From the NCBI GenBank assembly GCA_022385755.1, contig MU278361.1, positions 597,186 to 661,185 of the forward strand: 64,000 nt of DNA. Direction: 5' to 3'. This DNA comes from Trametopsis cervina. Lineage: Eukaryota; Basidiomycota; Agaricomycetes; Polyporales; Irpicaceae. The translations under genes and the position numbers were made by a program. Positions 12,699 through 24,300 of the stretch are shown here, one piece after another (the stretch's first letter is position 1; every line of letters starts with the position of its first letter). Under the pieces are notes generated by a model. That model ran no database searches. It had not been told where the DNA came from and saw only the letters and a program-made list of their open reading frames with translations.

Positions 12699-13068
12699 CG
12701 CTGAGCTTCACGTCTCACCGCCGTTTGCAAGAACACTATTCCACCGCTGTAATCTACTACATAGTATCGCGATCTGTATAATATACTGTAGCTCTCTCAG
12801 TAAGATCACCCCACTGTGAGTTATGCCATTTAGAAGCCTTGTCAGGAAACACTCATGTACGCCCATTGCCCAAAAAGTTCTGCAAGTATACATGACGTCA
12901 TGCGTTCGCTGAGAAGGTTCTTCCCCGGAGGCGAGAGCAATAGTGACGCGTGCACCTCTGACTACTTCGGTGCCGAGCTGTATATTCTTCTCTCATAACC
13001 GGTTGCTGCGTCTCTGAGACGATCCACCGCGATACAAATCGACTTCAAGTCCTTAACGTTACAAAGTG
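12699..13068. other. Intergenic region between DUF6533 gene and dehalogenase
   Basis: 370 bases holding the 3' end of the DUF6533 transcript and the promoter of the dehalogenase gene. Nothing else seen. Confidence 0.4.
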
Positions 13069-13980
13069 ATGTCCGAATTAGACCTCACCAAATTCAAAGC
13101 CCTCGTGTTCGATTGCTATGGCACACTTGTCGTGAGTATTGCTCTGATCGTACACGTTCATATTCTCATGCACTGCAAACAGGACTGGGAGGAGGGAATA
13201 TATCAGGGCCTTCAGCCGATGCTGAGAAGAGTGAAACCTTCACTGTCTTCGAAGAAAGAGGCCCTTGTCGCCTTCAACGCCGTGGAGGTCGATCTACAGG
13301 CCAAATACCCAACGATGCTTTACAGAGACATATTGGCGCATACGCACGCTGAACTTGCCGCGCGTCTGCAGGGCAAGCCCACGCGTCCAGATGATGGCCA
13401 CAGCGTAGCGGTCACAGAGCTCGCGCCCCATGCAGGAGGACAGACAAGCTCGTCGATGACGACTGCCGGGTCGTCTTCAGCAGCGAACCAAGTCGCTCCA
13501 AGTAGCGGTTTGAAGGAGGAAGACATAACTTTTGCGAACAGCATCGCGGGATGGCAACCGTTCCCTGATACGATACCGGCACTCGTCACACTCTCCAAGT
13601 ACTACAAGCTCGCGATCCTCTCGAACGTAGATAACGACTCCTTCGCCTTCACCCGTGCTCTGCTCGAATCGAGTGCGGAATACCCGTTCAAGTTCGACGC
13701 CGTGTATACCGCGCAGGATATCGGATCGTACAAACCTGACGTGGCCAACTTCAAGTATGCGCTGAAGAATCTGCATGAAGAATTCGGGATTGAGAAGCAC
13801 GAGGTGCTGGTTACGGCGGGGTCATTGGCTCATGATCACGTCCCGGCAAACCAGTTGGGGCTGAATAGTGTGTGGATTGCACGAGAAGGTGCCGCGGTGG
13901 CGCAGGAACCGGTTGCAACGTATGATATGAAGTTCTCAACTCTTGGGGAGATGGCAGGCGAGGTAGTGCGGCAGAGATAG
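13069..13980 (+). CDS. Type II haloacid dehalogenase (HAD superfamily)
   Basis: This is a HAD-superfamily hydrolase of the L-2-haloacid dehalogenase type. Biochemically characterised relatives displace halide from short 2-haloacids through an aspartyl ester, but most fungal members are untested. Motif I is KALVFDCYGTLV near the N-terminus, with the nucleophile Asp. Motif II is LAILSNVDNDSF, the motif III lysine is in YKPDVANFKYAL, and motif IV is GSLAHDHVPANQLGLNSVWI. One intron (13132-13182, GTGAGT to CAG) directly follows motif I. It is 51 bases with no stop, so an unspliced reading would insert 17 hydrophobic residues. I start at the ATG at 13069. A Ser/Ala-rich insert of about 30 residues after the cap helices is longer than in bacterial enzymes. 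Confidence 0.9.
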   Translation: MSELDLTKFKALVFDCYGTLVVSIALIVHVHILMHCKQDWEEGIYQGLQPMLRRVKPSLSSKKEALVAFNAVEVDLQAKYPTMLYRDILAHTHAELAARLQGKPTRPDDGHSVAVTELAPHAGGQTSSSMTTAGSSSAANQVAPSSGLKEEDITFANSIAGWQPFPDTIPALVTLSKYYKLAILSNVDNDSFAFTRALLESSAEYPFKFDAVYTAQDIGSYKPDVANFKYALKNLHEEFGIEKHEVLVTAGSLAHDHVPANQLGLNSVWIAREGAAVAQEPVATYDMKFSTLGEMAGEVVRQR

Positions 13981-14178
13981 AAATATGACCAGTAGTAGCA
14001 CCAACATCAAGGAAGACTATTCTCGGCCGGGAGTTTTATCCTTTGTGGCATGTTATGCCAACAGTTTTTAATGACAACATAAAGCAAGACTTAGGTGTTG
14101 AACATCGATGGGCTGTTCGCTGAGAAAAATAGATTTACCAGAATCCTAGAAGACAAGCAACCTAGAACCCCGGCTGAC

Positions 14179-14250
14179 TAGCAACTACTCGTTTCGATCG
14201 AGTGACCTCGGGGTTATGAGCCCCGCGCGCTACCCCTGCGCCAAGTTGCT
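14179..14250 (-). tRNA. tRNA-Met (anticodon CAT)
   Basis: Read on the minus strand, the 72 bases fold as a full cloverleaf. The acceptor stem AGCAACT pairs perfectly with AGTTGCT, followed by discriminator A. The D arm is GGCGCAGGGGTAGCGCGC, which carries the A box. The anticodon stem CGGGG/CCCCG closes a CTCATAA loop. The T stem ACTCG/CGAGT closes an ATCGAAA loop. The GGCTCATAAC context and ATCGAAA loop fit eukaryotic methionine tRNA. Elongator type is more likely than initiator, but I cannot be certain. There is no intron. A T-rich run about 50 bases downstream could stop RNA polymerase III. Confidence 0.92.
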
Positions 14251-14441
14251 GTATTAGTTGCACGCTTTGAGGAAACCATAAGCCTCAATATCCCAGACCA
14301 CGTGCTCTTTGAATAACTCTGTTACGATACAACCACCGTGGCATTGCTTCGCTACAATATACGGGTCGTGGCGGCAAGAAGAATTCCATACAACAAGTTT
14401 ATCACGATACCCACTAACTGCCTGGACCAAGACTAGCTAAA

Positions 14442-14906
14442 ATGCTCCTGCCGTACCACCTCTGCTCGCACATCCAGAACTCCTTCCGCGCCCGACACAA
14501 GCGCATCGCCGTCCCGCACACCACCCAAAATCTCGGCATACTCTCCATACTCCTTCGTGCAGGCTTCATATCCAATGTGACGCGTGGAACAGTCTCCGCG
14601 CCTTCACCAGAGCAATTCCACGAGGTTGGCGATGCGCAGAAGCGGATATGGGCAGAGCTGAAGTACCGCGAAGACCGCCCGGTACTGAGCCAGATGGAGC
14701 TCATCAGCAAACCGAGCAAGCGAGTGACGATGACGTGGGACGAGCTGTTGAGGATATGCTCGGGCAGACGAGCGCAGTATGTCAAGCCGCTTGGCATGGG
14801 CGAAATTGCGATTGTGAGGACGAATGACAAGGAGCACGAGTGGCTGGAGGCGAGGGAGGCATTGGAGTTGAAGCTGGATGGAGAAGTTATTTGCAGGGTG
14901 CGGTGA
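14442..14906 (+). CDS. MRPS8: Mitochondrial small-subunit ribosomal protein uS8m
   Basis: This is a component of the mitochondrial small ribosomal subunit that binds the central domain of 15S rRNA. It is a single-exon gene of 154 residues starting at the ATG at 14442. The N-terminal half has HTTQNLGILSILLRAGFISN, the uS8 block with an alpha helix followed by a short beta turn. The centre has RIWAELKYREDRPVLSQMEL, then LISKPSKRVTMTWDELLRI. The C-terminal half has RRAQYVKPLGMGEIAIVRT and HEWLEAREALELKLDGEVIC, corresponding to the conserved GxGxxIxxT and C-terminal RNA-binding segment of bacterial S8. Length is normal for fungal uS8m. The basic N-terminus is probably the import signal. Confidence 0.92.
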   Translation: MLLPYHLCSHIQNSFRARHKRIAVPHTTQNLGILSILLRAGFISNVTRGTVSAPSPEQFHEVGDAQKRIWAELKYREDRPVLSQMELISKPSKRVTMTWDELLRICSGRRAQYVKPLGMGEIAIVRTNDKEHEWLEAREALELKLDGEVICRVR

Positions 14907-15375
14907 TATTGCAACTCTCCACACTATACATTGTGAGCCTTCTGGTTATATCTTTATGTTCATGTTGACCAATATCTTATGCAGCTATATTAGATTAGCG
15001 GCAATAATACTAGTCATGCCACATTTCGTCGTATCCTCGCATTCTGCTGTGCATTCTTGGCCCCAGAACGGTACGCTTTGCTTCAGAGACGCATCAGATG
15101 GTATACCAATGGGTTCCGCTGGCAATTCGACCTCAAGCGAACCGTGTCAATCTCAACATGTCTTTAAAACTACCGCCAAAACTTAGTTATATTCTCGCCC
15201 TTCCACGATGTGCGCTGCTGCCGCAACCGAGAATGCGTACTCGTGATGGCCCGCTCTGCTCCCTGGGAATGAAGCGAAAACAAGGATTTTAATGGTCAAA
15301 GCATACAAACCTCAATCTCCTACTGTCTACACATTTTACAAGAGTACAATGATGTCAGTCGAATCTCCTGGTACA
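14907..15375. other. Convergent intergenic region
   Basis: About 470 AT-richer bases between two genes ending toward each other. No gene seen; 3' untranslated sequence of both is expected here. Confidence 0.4.
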
Positions 15376-18300
15376 CTAGCTAACATGTCTGCTCCTCCTT
15401 GACTGCTTCGTGGTGCCCGATCTATCCAGCGTTTGTTTCAGGGCTTTGATAGTCTGGACGATTTCCGCTACAAATAATCCGCTCAGCTCTTGTGGACTCT
15501 AGCAGAGACAGAAACCGCACTAACCGGCCATCTTGGGGCTTTCGGCCTCGAACTCATACCGCTTGTTTCTCTCTGCGTCCCTGGGTACGATCAACTTGAA
15601 TGTTGAGCTGTTCTTTCCGGACTGCTGTACTGCAGCAATACTCTTGATATCATACGATGCTGTTTTACCGCTTTCGAATACGTTCTTCGCTTTGTTAGCT
15701 TGAGGGATGATCTACGCGAATGGTCAGGACAAGTAGACAAACACATTTTTGTTGCACCTACGTGAATGTACCCTCCGTCGATAGCAAGCAGACGGGCACT
15801 CCGAGTGACCAGCATCGGAACTTTACGGTATACCGTATAGCGCTGTAAAGGGAATTAGGACCGTGCACGGGTGAGTGGTGGATTAACTCACTTTGTACGC
15901 GGAGGTGTAATCAAACGCAGAGCTGAGTGTTTGCTCAGGTACTTCTGAAGCACGTTTGACGATGGACGCTAATAACAGTACCGAGTTAATAAGCTAGGTG
16001 GGTCAGCAAAGTCTATGCGCACCATTCGGATCCGTCGACCGTGTCATGTTCCGCTTGCCCATGTCGACCCCGTAGTTCTGGATCATGCTCTTCCGGATGA
16101 GCATTAGGTCGCGATTGCCCTGCAAGCTCCGGACGGTCCTGTCGAGCGGGATGAACAGCTTCTCGTTCTTGAGATCCAGGACGAGAGCGTAGTCTTTTGA
16201 ATTACTGATTTGTCTCTTCGCACAGACAGCCTCCAGAACTTCCGCCATGTACTGTCCACCAGACCTGGAATGGCAACATCAGCATTACTGTGCCCTAGTT
16301 GAGAATAAGTAGGGCATACGCAGGAATGGTCGTAGAAACGTGTCCGGCGTCAGCCATGTCTGCAATCCGAATCCGCAAGAATTGGAGGGGCCCATGACTT
16401 GATGATGGACCCAATGAACTCGGGAATAGTCCTAGCGAAGTCCCAAGCATCGAACCAGTCAAACCTGCGCTCGTAGCCAGCATGCTGATGTCTGACGGAG
16501 GCGCGAGGCCACTACCGCTCGGTGGACCCGCATGCTTCAGAAGCTCCGTAGATTTCTTCTTCTTCAACACGATGCGAGAAAGACGTCTTTGAATCTTAGC
16601 CTCCATGAGCTTGTTCTGTTGTACTGTAGAGAATGGCTAATGTCACCCTGGACATCAGTACTTAAACGAGATACTTACTCTGCGCTGGAGAGGCTTCAAG
16701 GACAGCGTACGCCTCGAAGTTGAATTTCGATATTTTACCTGTCCGGTCAGGAGCTGTACAGGTTCTGTGAGATCTGGATCTATAAGAATACGGAACTCAT
16801 AAAGAAACATACGTGGAAAATCTTCATCAACTTCGCCGTCATCTTCCGCAATTCTTAGGATCCAGCCTAATGCTGAACAGGTCGTCGCCCATTTGGAGTC
16901 GTCTTCTCCAGACAACCCCTCGTCTATCCTCGGTTGCCAACCCTCTTCCCAGTACGTCCATAGCGCAAATCCAAGTACTTCTTCGATGGTAGCGTCCTTC
17001 CTAACATGAAGCTGCATAGCCTCGCCAGCGGGTTTCTTGGCATGTGGGAAGAACACCTGAACGTTCATGCTATCCGCTTCAGCTCGGCCGGAGATGGCAC
17101 TATACAACTCGCTGAACGGATTCTCCGTGGTATCTTCGTCCTCGTTGGCCAGCATGACTGAGAGCGCAGATTTCACGGGGCGTACAGGCTCGACAGGTTG
17201 GCGAGCGAACATGCTGGCGGACGGAGAAGCTGAAGGAACCGAGGATGAAGATGGGGGTCCAGGCACTTCGAGACCTTTCCCTCCAGCAGGTTTATCTGCC
17301 TCAAACTGTCTCTGATCGGAAGGCGCCACGGTCACCATCTCGAAATACGAGTCGATATATTTCTCCGACGTGACCATTCGTTCTGGCGTGACGTTGGTTG
17401 ACTTTTCCTCGTTTGTGTGGCTTTCGCGGACGGGGCTCAGCCGGTTACGCGTGCTGTTGTTGGGAGGAAGGGAAGACTGCATCATGGAGTAGTCGGAATT
17501 GATCGACTGTTCGCCCGACATGAGCGAACCGTCAGAAGCATCGTCAAGCATCGTGCCCCGACTACCAGCGAACTCGCTGTGGCTACAGATTCAGCGACAC
17601 TCATTTGAATCTGCAATACGAGCAGATGGACATACGGATCAAACATGTCGTCCTCTATGTCCTGTTCATCTTCAATGTCGTCGTCGAAATCGTCATCATC
17701 GTCAGGCATGACGTCCGGTCCATCGTCGTCGATACTGGCGGACGAAGATGACGAGGACGACGAGGACGACGAAATTTCAGGGTTGAGATTTGCCGGCGCG
17801 GAAAGCTGAGGTTGCGCCTGCGCGCCACGGGGAGGGAACCTATTACGCATTCGCTGCTGACGCCTCGCTTCCATTTCAGCCGCGCCTTTGAACTTGGGAA
17901 TAAACGGTATTAGCATAGGCGCAGCAGGCTGTCCTGCGGCCTGCGCAACTGAGGCATCATCAGCGCTCGGGCCAGCTGCAGGGGCTGGGGCTTTAGAGTC
18001 AGATGATGCATCTTGAACTGTGATTTCAATATCTGTCTTCCGCTGTAAATCAGCTTTCCTTGGTGATGCAGAGGATGGCAATCGAGGGGTGACATCGACA
18101 TCTGTAGGGGGGTCCGTATCCTCGTTAGCGGGACGAGGTTGCGACATGGATCTCCTCATGGAATTGCGTTGTGCATTGGACAGAGATTGACGTTTGCCAG
18201 ATACTCTGAGGCCCAGAGCACCTGTACGAGAAGGTCCCAGTATGGTGGTTGTATATTTCAAGCCAGTGGCACCTGGAAAGCCGGATGGTCTTCCGCCACG

Positions 18301-18576
18301 ACGTGATGGGCCACCCTCGTCGTCGCTAGGCGTAGGACTGCTGGGCAGCGCGAGCTCAGGCCATCGTTCGACGTCCGCAAGGCCGGCATGGGCGATGTAT
18401 GGGTTGGAACGGTAGGAAGGATCAAGTGAGATCAACCGTGGACCATACGGATCTTCAACGTTTCGAAGATATTGCAAGCGGATACTATGGATAAGAAAGC
18501 TCGCGGAGCCTCAGGATATGCGGTGAAACAGTTATTATGAGCAAGAGACTCACTCAGGGTCGCTGATTACCGACAT
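15376..18576 (-). CDS. AVO1: TORC2 subunit AVO1/SIN1
   Basis: This is the SIN1/AVO1 scaffold of TOR complex 2, which recruits AGC-kinase substrates at the plasma membrane. The first exon encodes MSVISDP. An intron then joins it in phase to FLIHSIRLQYLRNVEDPYGP, the conserved N-terminus. A long disordered segment follows, with Ser-, Asp- and Pro-rich runs near 17640-17760. The CRIM domain is clear: VQVFFPHAKKP, RKDATIEEVLGFALWTYWEEGW, then LGWILRIAEDDGEVDEDFPR. A ubiquitin-like Ras-binding-type segment and the C-terminal PH domain come last (YKRYTVYRKVPMLV, ARLLAIDGGYIH, STFKLIVPRDAERNKRYEFEAES). The reading frame ends RRSRHVS with TAG at 15376-15378. About six introns are visible. All domains are present and in frame. 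Confidence 0.92.
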
Positions 18577-18923
18577 ATAGTTGATCAGATACAATGCTAC
18601 ACTGGAGGTTTAACCTTGCAGGCCACACCTACTGTAGCCGTGGCTAATGTGATGTAAACCGCAGTCTGGTGAAGGGAGGCAGTACTGGTCATGATCTCCG
18701 ATTCGCTCAATGACAGTAGTGATCGAACAAAGCGCCCAGCCACGTGAACAGCTGCTTTGTGGCGCGCAGCTTGAGTACGACCCAATTTTCCACAACCATC
18801 TGCTAATTCTCCCATGTAACAAATGCACATCAATAACTATGCTATATGTCCATTTGATAAGAGGCAGGTGCTATAGACCTTGAGTGGTGGCAGTTTGAAA
18901 TACATTGCGAGGGGCTCATAACA
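18577..18923. other. Intergenic region upstream of AVO1
   Basis: 347 bases between the AVO1 start and the stop of the decarboxylase-like gene. It should contain the AVO1 promoter. No gene supported. Confidence 0.4.
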
Positions 18924-19555
18924 TCAGCGATGTTCCGCTTTCCATTCTTTTATTGCAGCGTCCGCCGTCCTGAACGATTCCATACCTGTCGAGGTCATGG
19001 TTGGATTTAAGGTAACTAGCGAACAATATTCTTACCTGTAGGTGCTCCGCAATAAACCATCACTTGTAAGAAGACCTCCCTGTGGTGCGCGTAACGAAAC
19101 CAATCATCAAGGTATCGACCTTATCATCCGACCGATGACTTACTTCAGTTCTTCCTCTGTCAGTCCATTATTCAAGGCTCCCTTCACGTGCGAATGGAGC
19201 TCTGCTTGCTTGCCCGTTGCGCACAAGATCGAGAGAACGACAAGAGATCTCTGTTTGTGCGATAATCCTGGTCGAGTCCAGATTGTGCCCCTTAACAGCG
19301 AGCTACGGTCAATGTTCAATCCAGCGATACGCATTTGGTACCCACCATGCGTTTTCTGTGACGAGTTCTTGACCTGCACGAGCGAATTCACTGACACTGG
19401 CGGTCGCTGACACATGTATACTCAACACGCCATTCAAAAGGTGCAAGATCTAGGATTGGCTTACACTTGTCAACATGAGCATCCCCAAGGACTTTCCTCC
19501 TCTGCTTCTCCCCCTCACTGTACAAGAACTTGTGGACCTCCTCTGCGGTTGTCAT
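18924..19555 (-). CDS. Carboxymuconolactone decarboxylase family protein
   Basis: This is a small protein of the CMD family (PF02627), which includes 4-carboxymuconolactone decarboxylase of the protocatechuate pathway and AhpD-like peroxide-defence proteins. The ATG at 19553-19555 gives MTTAEEVHKFLYSEGEKQRR, then KVLGDAHVDK. The middle exon reads VSEFARAGQELVTENAW. After an intron comes GTIWTRPGLSHKQRSLVVLS, then GKQAELHSHVKGALNNGLTEEEL. The next exon has EVFLQVMVYCGAPT and the last MESFRTADAAIKEWKAEHR with TGA at 18924-18926. ENAWGTIWTRPGL and the helix with HxxxAxxxGxTxEE are shared with true gamma-CMDs. The AhpD CxxC pair is absent, so a decarboxylase-like role is more likely. Substrate is not proven. 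Confidence 0.85.
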
Positions 19556-19817
19556 GGTTCAAGGTAAAGCTTGGGATTCGCTACCAATGGACGAGTTCCC
19601 ACTGTGGTTGAGAAGGCATCATCGGCATGTACCTCGTGAGTCGCCTCTCTTATACATCTCTTCCCTTTGTCCCAAAGATAGAATATCTGCTCACATACAC
19701 CACAGTCTCATGGGAAGTTACGCTTGATCTGTACCGCCACGGCTTGGAGTTAATCGTGGCCATATAACAACATGGCTGATACAAGCGTTCAAATCGAGTC
19801 CCACCCTTGCGTGCACC

Positions 19818-21015
19818 ATGTCCGACAGTACAGAACAACACATTGACGGTATAGGATTTATTGGCCTGGGAAGTAAGTCGTGATACTTCAGAGTATATGT
19901 TAGCTCGAGTTGACTTGGGCTTAGACATGGGATGGTGGATGTCCTTCAATCTCCGCAAGTCGCTCTCGCCAACGATAACGCTGTTCATATATGACCTTCG
20001 AGCCGAGGTACTAGACAGCCTGATCCAAGAATGTCGCGAGAAAGACCTCGGTCCAGTCACTCCTTGTGCTAGTCCGCGAGAGGTAGCAGAGAGATCGGTA
20101 GGATCAGTATTGCAAGGTGATAACTTTTAATAATACATCCCCCCCAGCATGTTGTCTTCTCGATGGTACCCGACGGGCGGCACACCAAGGATATTTTTAT
20201 CAACGAAGGCAACGGGATCCTCACAGGCCCCGTGGACAACACCTACTTTGTCGACTGTTCTACAATTGACCCACACACGTCCATCGAAGTCGGAAAAGCC
20301 GTTGTCGCAAAATCTCCTACAGCCCACTTCTATGACGTACCGGTCTCAGGAGGTGTGCATGGTGCAGAGGCAGCTACTCTCAGCTTCCTGGCCGGAACGA
20401 GCGCGGATGATACACTCTTCCACGACCATATAGAGCCGTTGCTCGACATGATGGGGAAGAACTTGTTCCATGTCGGAGCCGCCGGCCAAGGTCTGGTAGC
20501 GAAGCTTTGCAACAACTATCTCAGTGGGATATGCGCTATTGCCACAAGCGAGGCAATGAATATCGGGATGCGGCACGGCATAGACCCGAAATTGCTTAGC
20601 AATATATTCAACAAGAGCACTGGAGGGAACTGGCAGAATGGTACTTCCATCTTCGTCCTTATATATACGCAGCGGTTATCCTGACTATCGTACTATCAAT
20701 AGCGAACATGAATGTAAGTAGGCAATGGCTAGGCTTACTGATGCGGAAATGGGTTTATGTTAATGTCGACTGTGACCACAGCCCGTACCTGGTGTCTGTC
20801 CTAATGCGGTGACATCCAAGGGATACAAGGGCGGGTTCAAAGTGCAAATGATGGTCAAGGACTTTACCCTAGCCACGAATGCTGCGAAGCAGGTTGATGC
20901 AAAACTGGCCCTCGGGGAGGCGGGGTTGGCTGCGTACACTGCAACTGCTGAAGACCCTCATTGCCGTGATCTAGACAACCGTGTCGTATACCGATGGTTG
21001 GGCGGGAAAGAATAG
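19818..21015 (+). CDS. 3-hydroxyisobutyrate dehydrogenase, mitochondrial type
   Basis: This is an NAD-dependent beta-hydroxyacid dehydrogenase of valine breakdown, oxidising 3-hydroxyisobutyrate to methylmalonate semialdehyde. The ATG at 19818 leads into the Rossmann motif GFIGLGNMG, split by an intron after GLG. VVFSMVPDG and FVDCSTIDP follow. The substrate motif is DVPVSGGVHGAEAATLSFLAG and the catalytic lysine lies in GQGLVAKLCNN. NKSTGGNWQN continues across two introns flanking an 11-base exon (20703-20713) to give ANMNPVPGV, as the family requires. GGFKVQMMVKDFTLA and the end helix complete a full-length protein. No obvious long mitochondrial presequence is visible ahead of the Rossmann fold, so localisation is open. 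Confidence 0.92.
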
Positions 21016-21369
21016 ACCAAGACAGCGACGATAGTTGTAGGAGTAACGAGAGGGTAGAGCTAGACTACCTGTGTTTACTGAGTAACATGAGGAGATAGCT
21101 ATATAACAGAAGCAAGATACGTGAATTCGTCAAGAACATGTACTACACCACTGTCTACTGTCTGAAAAGACATAGGATACAAGACTTGATTTCTAATTAC
21201 TGTAACGCATATATATCCATCCTTGAAACAGACAAACATGAAGAAAACGTATAAAAGGTCATGATGGGATTGTTAGCCCCCGTCGTACATAGACTGAGGT
21301 AGGCGAGCTATCCTCCCTAATCTAGGTGTTGAACAAATCGAATATATGGGGGAGATTAATGATATTGTA
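21016..21369. other. Convergent intergenic region
   Basis: 354 AT-rich bases between two convergent genes, expected to hold both 3' ends. No gene seen. Confidence 0.4.
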
Positions 21370-24300
21370 TCAAGGTCGCCACGTAGGCTTGGGATTGGTA
21401 TCGCGAAGCCCCTCCCGTGAACTCTTCTTCTTGGCCTCTAACGCTCGTCCAGCGCGGACACTTGCTGCCTGAAGTTGCTCCATCGATTCAAATGTCTTGA
21501 CAAGATCTTTGACGCTTGCTCCACTGTCTCTCCGTTCACGAGAAATTGCGGTGGAGTCCTTGGGAAGTGAGCTTCGAGACGGGATGCTCTTCGTAGCACC
21601 TTGCGACTCTGACATGGATGTAGGGCGAGGTAGAGATGGTTTAGGGAGCGAGACATGATTAAGGTGCACAAGATCCCTGGGGTGAGGAGGTTTCGGAGCG
21701 GGTTTTGGTGCAGGTGTCACTATAGGTGCGCGAGGTCTCCTAAATAGCTCAGGAGGAGGGGCGGGAAGGACAGGAGCCTGCGCTTTGGTAGGAGCTTGCG
21801 AAGGCTTGGGGATACTGCTGGCTTTGGGGAGGTAGGAGTAAAAGAGACCTTTCACCTTGTTCGCCAATGACGGCGGCGGAGGTCTGGGACGATCAGGCAT
21901 GCCGAATCTCGAACGTCCGGATTGATCAACGCGACTCGAGGACTTCGTTGTAATTTGGTGATTGGCTCGTGGATCCGTGGGTTGCTCCGAGGGCTTGGAA
22001 CGTGTGTCGTGCTTCGGCAACGGAAGAAGATCCTCGAATAAAGACATATTCGGAGACATGAGCATGCTGTAATTCTGTGAAGGCGTCCAGTAATTCCGCG
22101 AAGCCGCAGCTGACGGTGAGTTGCTAGGTAATGCAACATTGCCCGCGCTTTGCTTCCTTTTGAGTGCCCTCACGCGCTTCAACAGATTACTTCTGTAAGA
22201 GCATTAGTATAGATATTGAAAGGTTACTAAACGATGCTCACCGGGACCATGCAGATCCTGGCTCTTCTATAGCATCTCCACCTAGAAGTCCAAGATATCT
22301 ATCCACAACATGATCGGGATTGACCTCGTCGACGGAAGCCATTGTCGCTCGCCCTTGCTGTTTGCCGATAGCCAATCGTTCGTCAGTGTAACAGCCGTCA
22401 AGCACCTTCCAGTCCAACTTTGACCAATCTCTATTTCCGATAGGAGGGGGCAAAGAATCACTTGGCTGGCCTGCTACTGTACGACCTGGTGTTTGGAAAT
22501 CCTTGCTGGATTGTCCAGACAGGGACACAGCAGCTACCGGGAGGCCAATTATCGGCCCGTCTTCTTCCATGATGAGGGACTCCTCAGCTTCTTTCAATAG
22601 CTGTGGTAGAGTGACCGCAGGGCTTCCCGGTCTGATCACTTTATCTCCGACCATACCACCGAGAGTGCGACGGCGTTGGGATGACGCAGGTGTAGATTTA
22701 GTGATCCCAGATTGTACAACTGACTTTCGTCGTGAGCTTTTCATCAGGCTCTCCAACAGTGACGGAGGGCGGTTTGGGGCGACAGGCTTCTCGAGACAAT
22801 CGTACTTGTGCTATACATGTATGTCAGCTCCCTTTGTGTCAGACACAAGTAGCAGCAAATTCGTACCAGTCTCAAGATGGCAGCAGCTCTAGCAGCGGCC
22901 ATGGGATCTTCACTTGTGATTTTCACTACGCTCGGGTCGAAGTCCTCCAGTCCGGTATCTTCGTCCTCTGCTCTCACTAACACTTCTGTAGCATTGGAAG
23001 ACGGGGAAGACACAGGCTTGACATGCATGACCTTCTCAGGCCGACTCGTGGTCACACTAGAGTGGGGCGAATGTGACTGGAAGGGGTTATGCGGGCTGGA
23101 TATTACTTGCAACGCTGGGGCAGGAAGGGGTCGAAGGTGTTCATCATTGCCTTGGTCCTCACCATCATCGCGGAAATCTGGCTCGTGAGACAGCTCTCGT
23201 ACGACGGATTCAGCATCCTCCTCTTCGTCGTCTATCACAACCCCATCATCTCTGTGCGCAGCGGGCTCTGGTGACACTGTCGCGGTTTCGTCGTGAGAGA
23301 TAGCTGGCAGAGCGAATATCTGCTCATTCTTGTCTGATGGGGTCATCCCAGCATGAGCTCTGTGGACTGCCTCATGAGTTGGCGGGGATGGGCCGAAGGG
23401 GGATTGCTCCGCATGGATATCTTGCGCCGGAGTAGCGTCGAAAGCAGTACGCGTCTGGGCGGAAGAGAGGAATTCGTCATCCAAGAGGTCGTCACCCGCT
23501 TCTGACGAAGAATAATCTGCGCCGGCCAGCGGCACTTCATACTCAATAATAGTATCATTGTGTCGATAGGTATCTTCCGAAGAAGCTCGAGAACTGGATG
23601 ATTGAGGAGAAATTGGATCCGAAGGGGGTAAAGTCTCATATTCAAGATCTGCCTGACCTACGTTCACTCGTGAAGGGAGTATGAATGGAGAGGACATCGG
23701 CGAGGTGGAGGGCGGTGGTTCTTTGTAATCCCATTCATCCGAGAAGACCGCATCAACCGGTCCAACCTGTAACGATGTTTGAGCATTATCTGCGGCTGCT
23801 AGTACGGTAGGATGAACGGTTGCGGGGCTGGGTTCCCTGTCCTGCTCTAGATGGCTGGTTGGCAGCTCATCTTCCTCGTCATGCAGTGCGTTGTGAGACG
23901 TCTGGTACGGAAATGGGCTCACAGGCCGACCCCAACGGTCCATCCGCTCCTTAGTGCAGCTACTTGGAGGATCTGCCTTAGTTGGAACAGCAAGCGTCTT
24001 ATACTTCTCGGTGAACTGTCCGTCATTCGCAGACTCTGGCTCGTCTTCACTCCAAGCATCGGCACCTTCGTTATTGATAGTCAAGATGGAAGGCAGAGGC
24101 GCAGGTTCCACGACATCTGTGTCGTCCAGGCCATCACTTGTATCTATGCCGTCCATTGCGGTGATATCAATGAGTTGCGTTTGGTCAGTCATAGGCGCGC
24201 GGATCGGGGAGGTCGACGAGATTGGAGGCGTATCTCGAGCGTACATGGGGACAGCACTGGCACGAGGAGGTCTCTTCTTCTTCTTCGTACTCGGAGGCGG

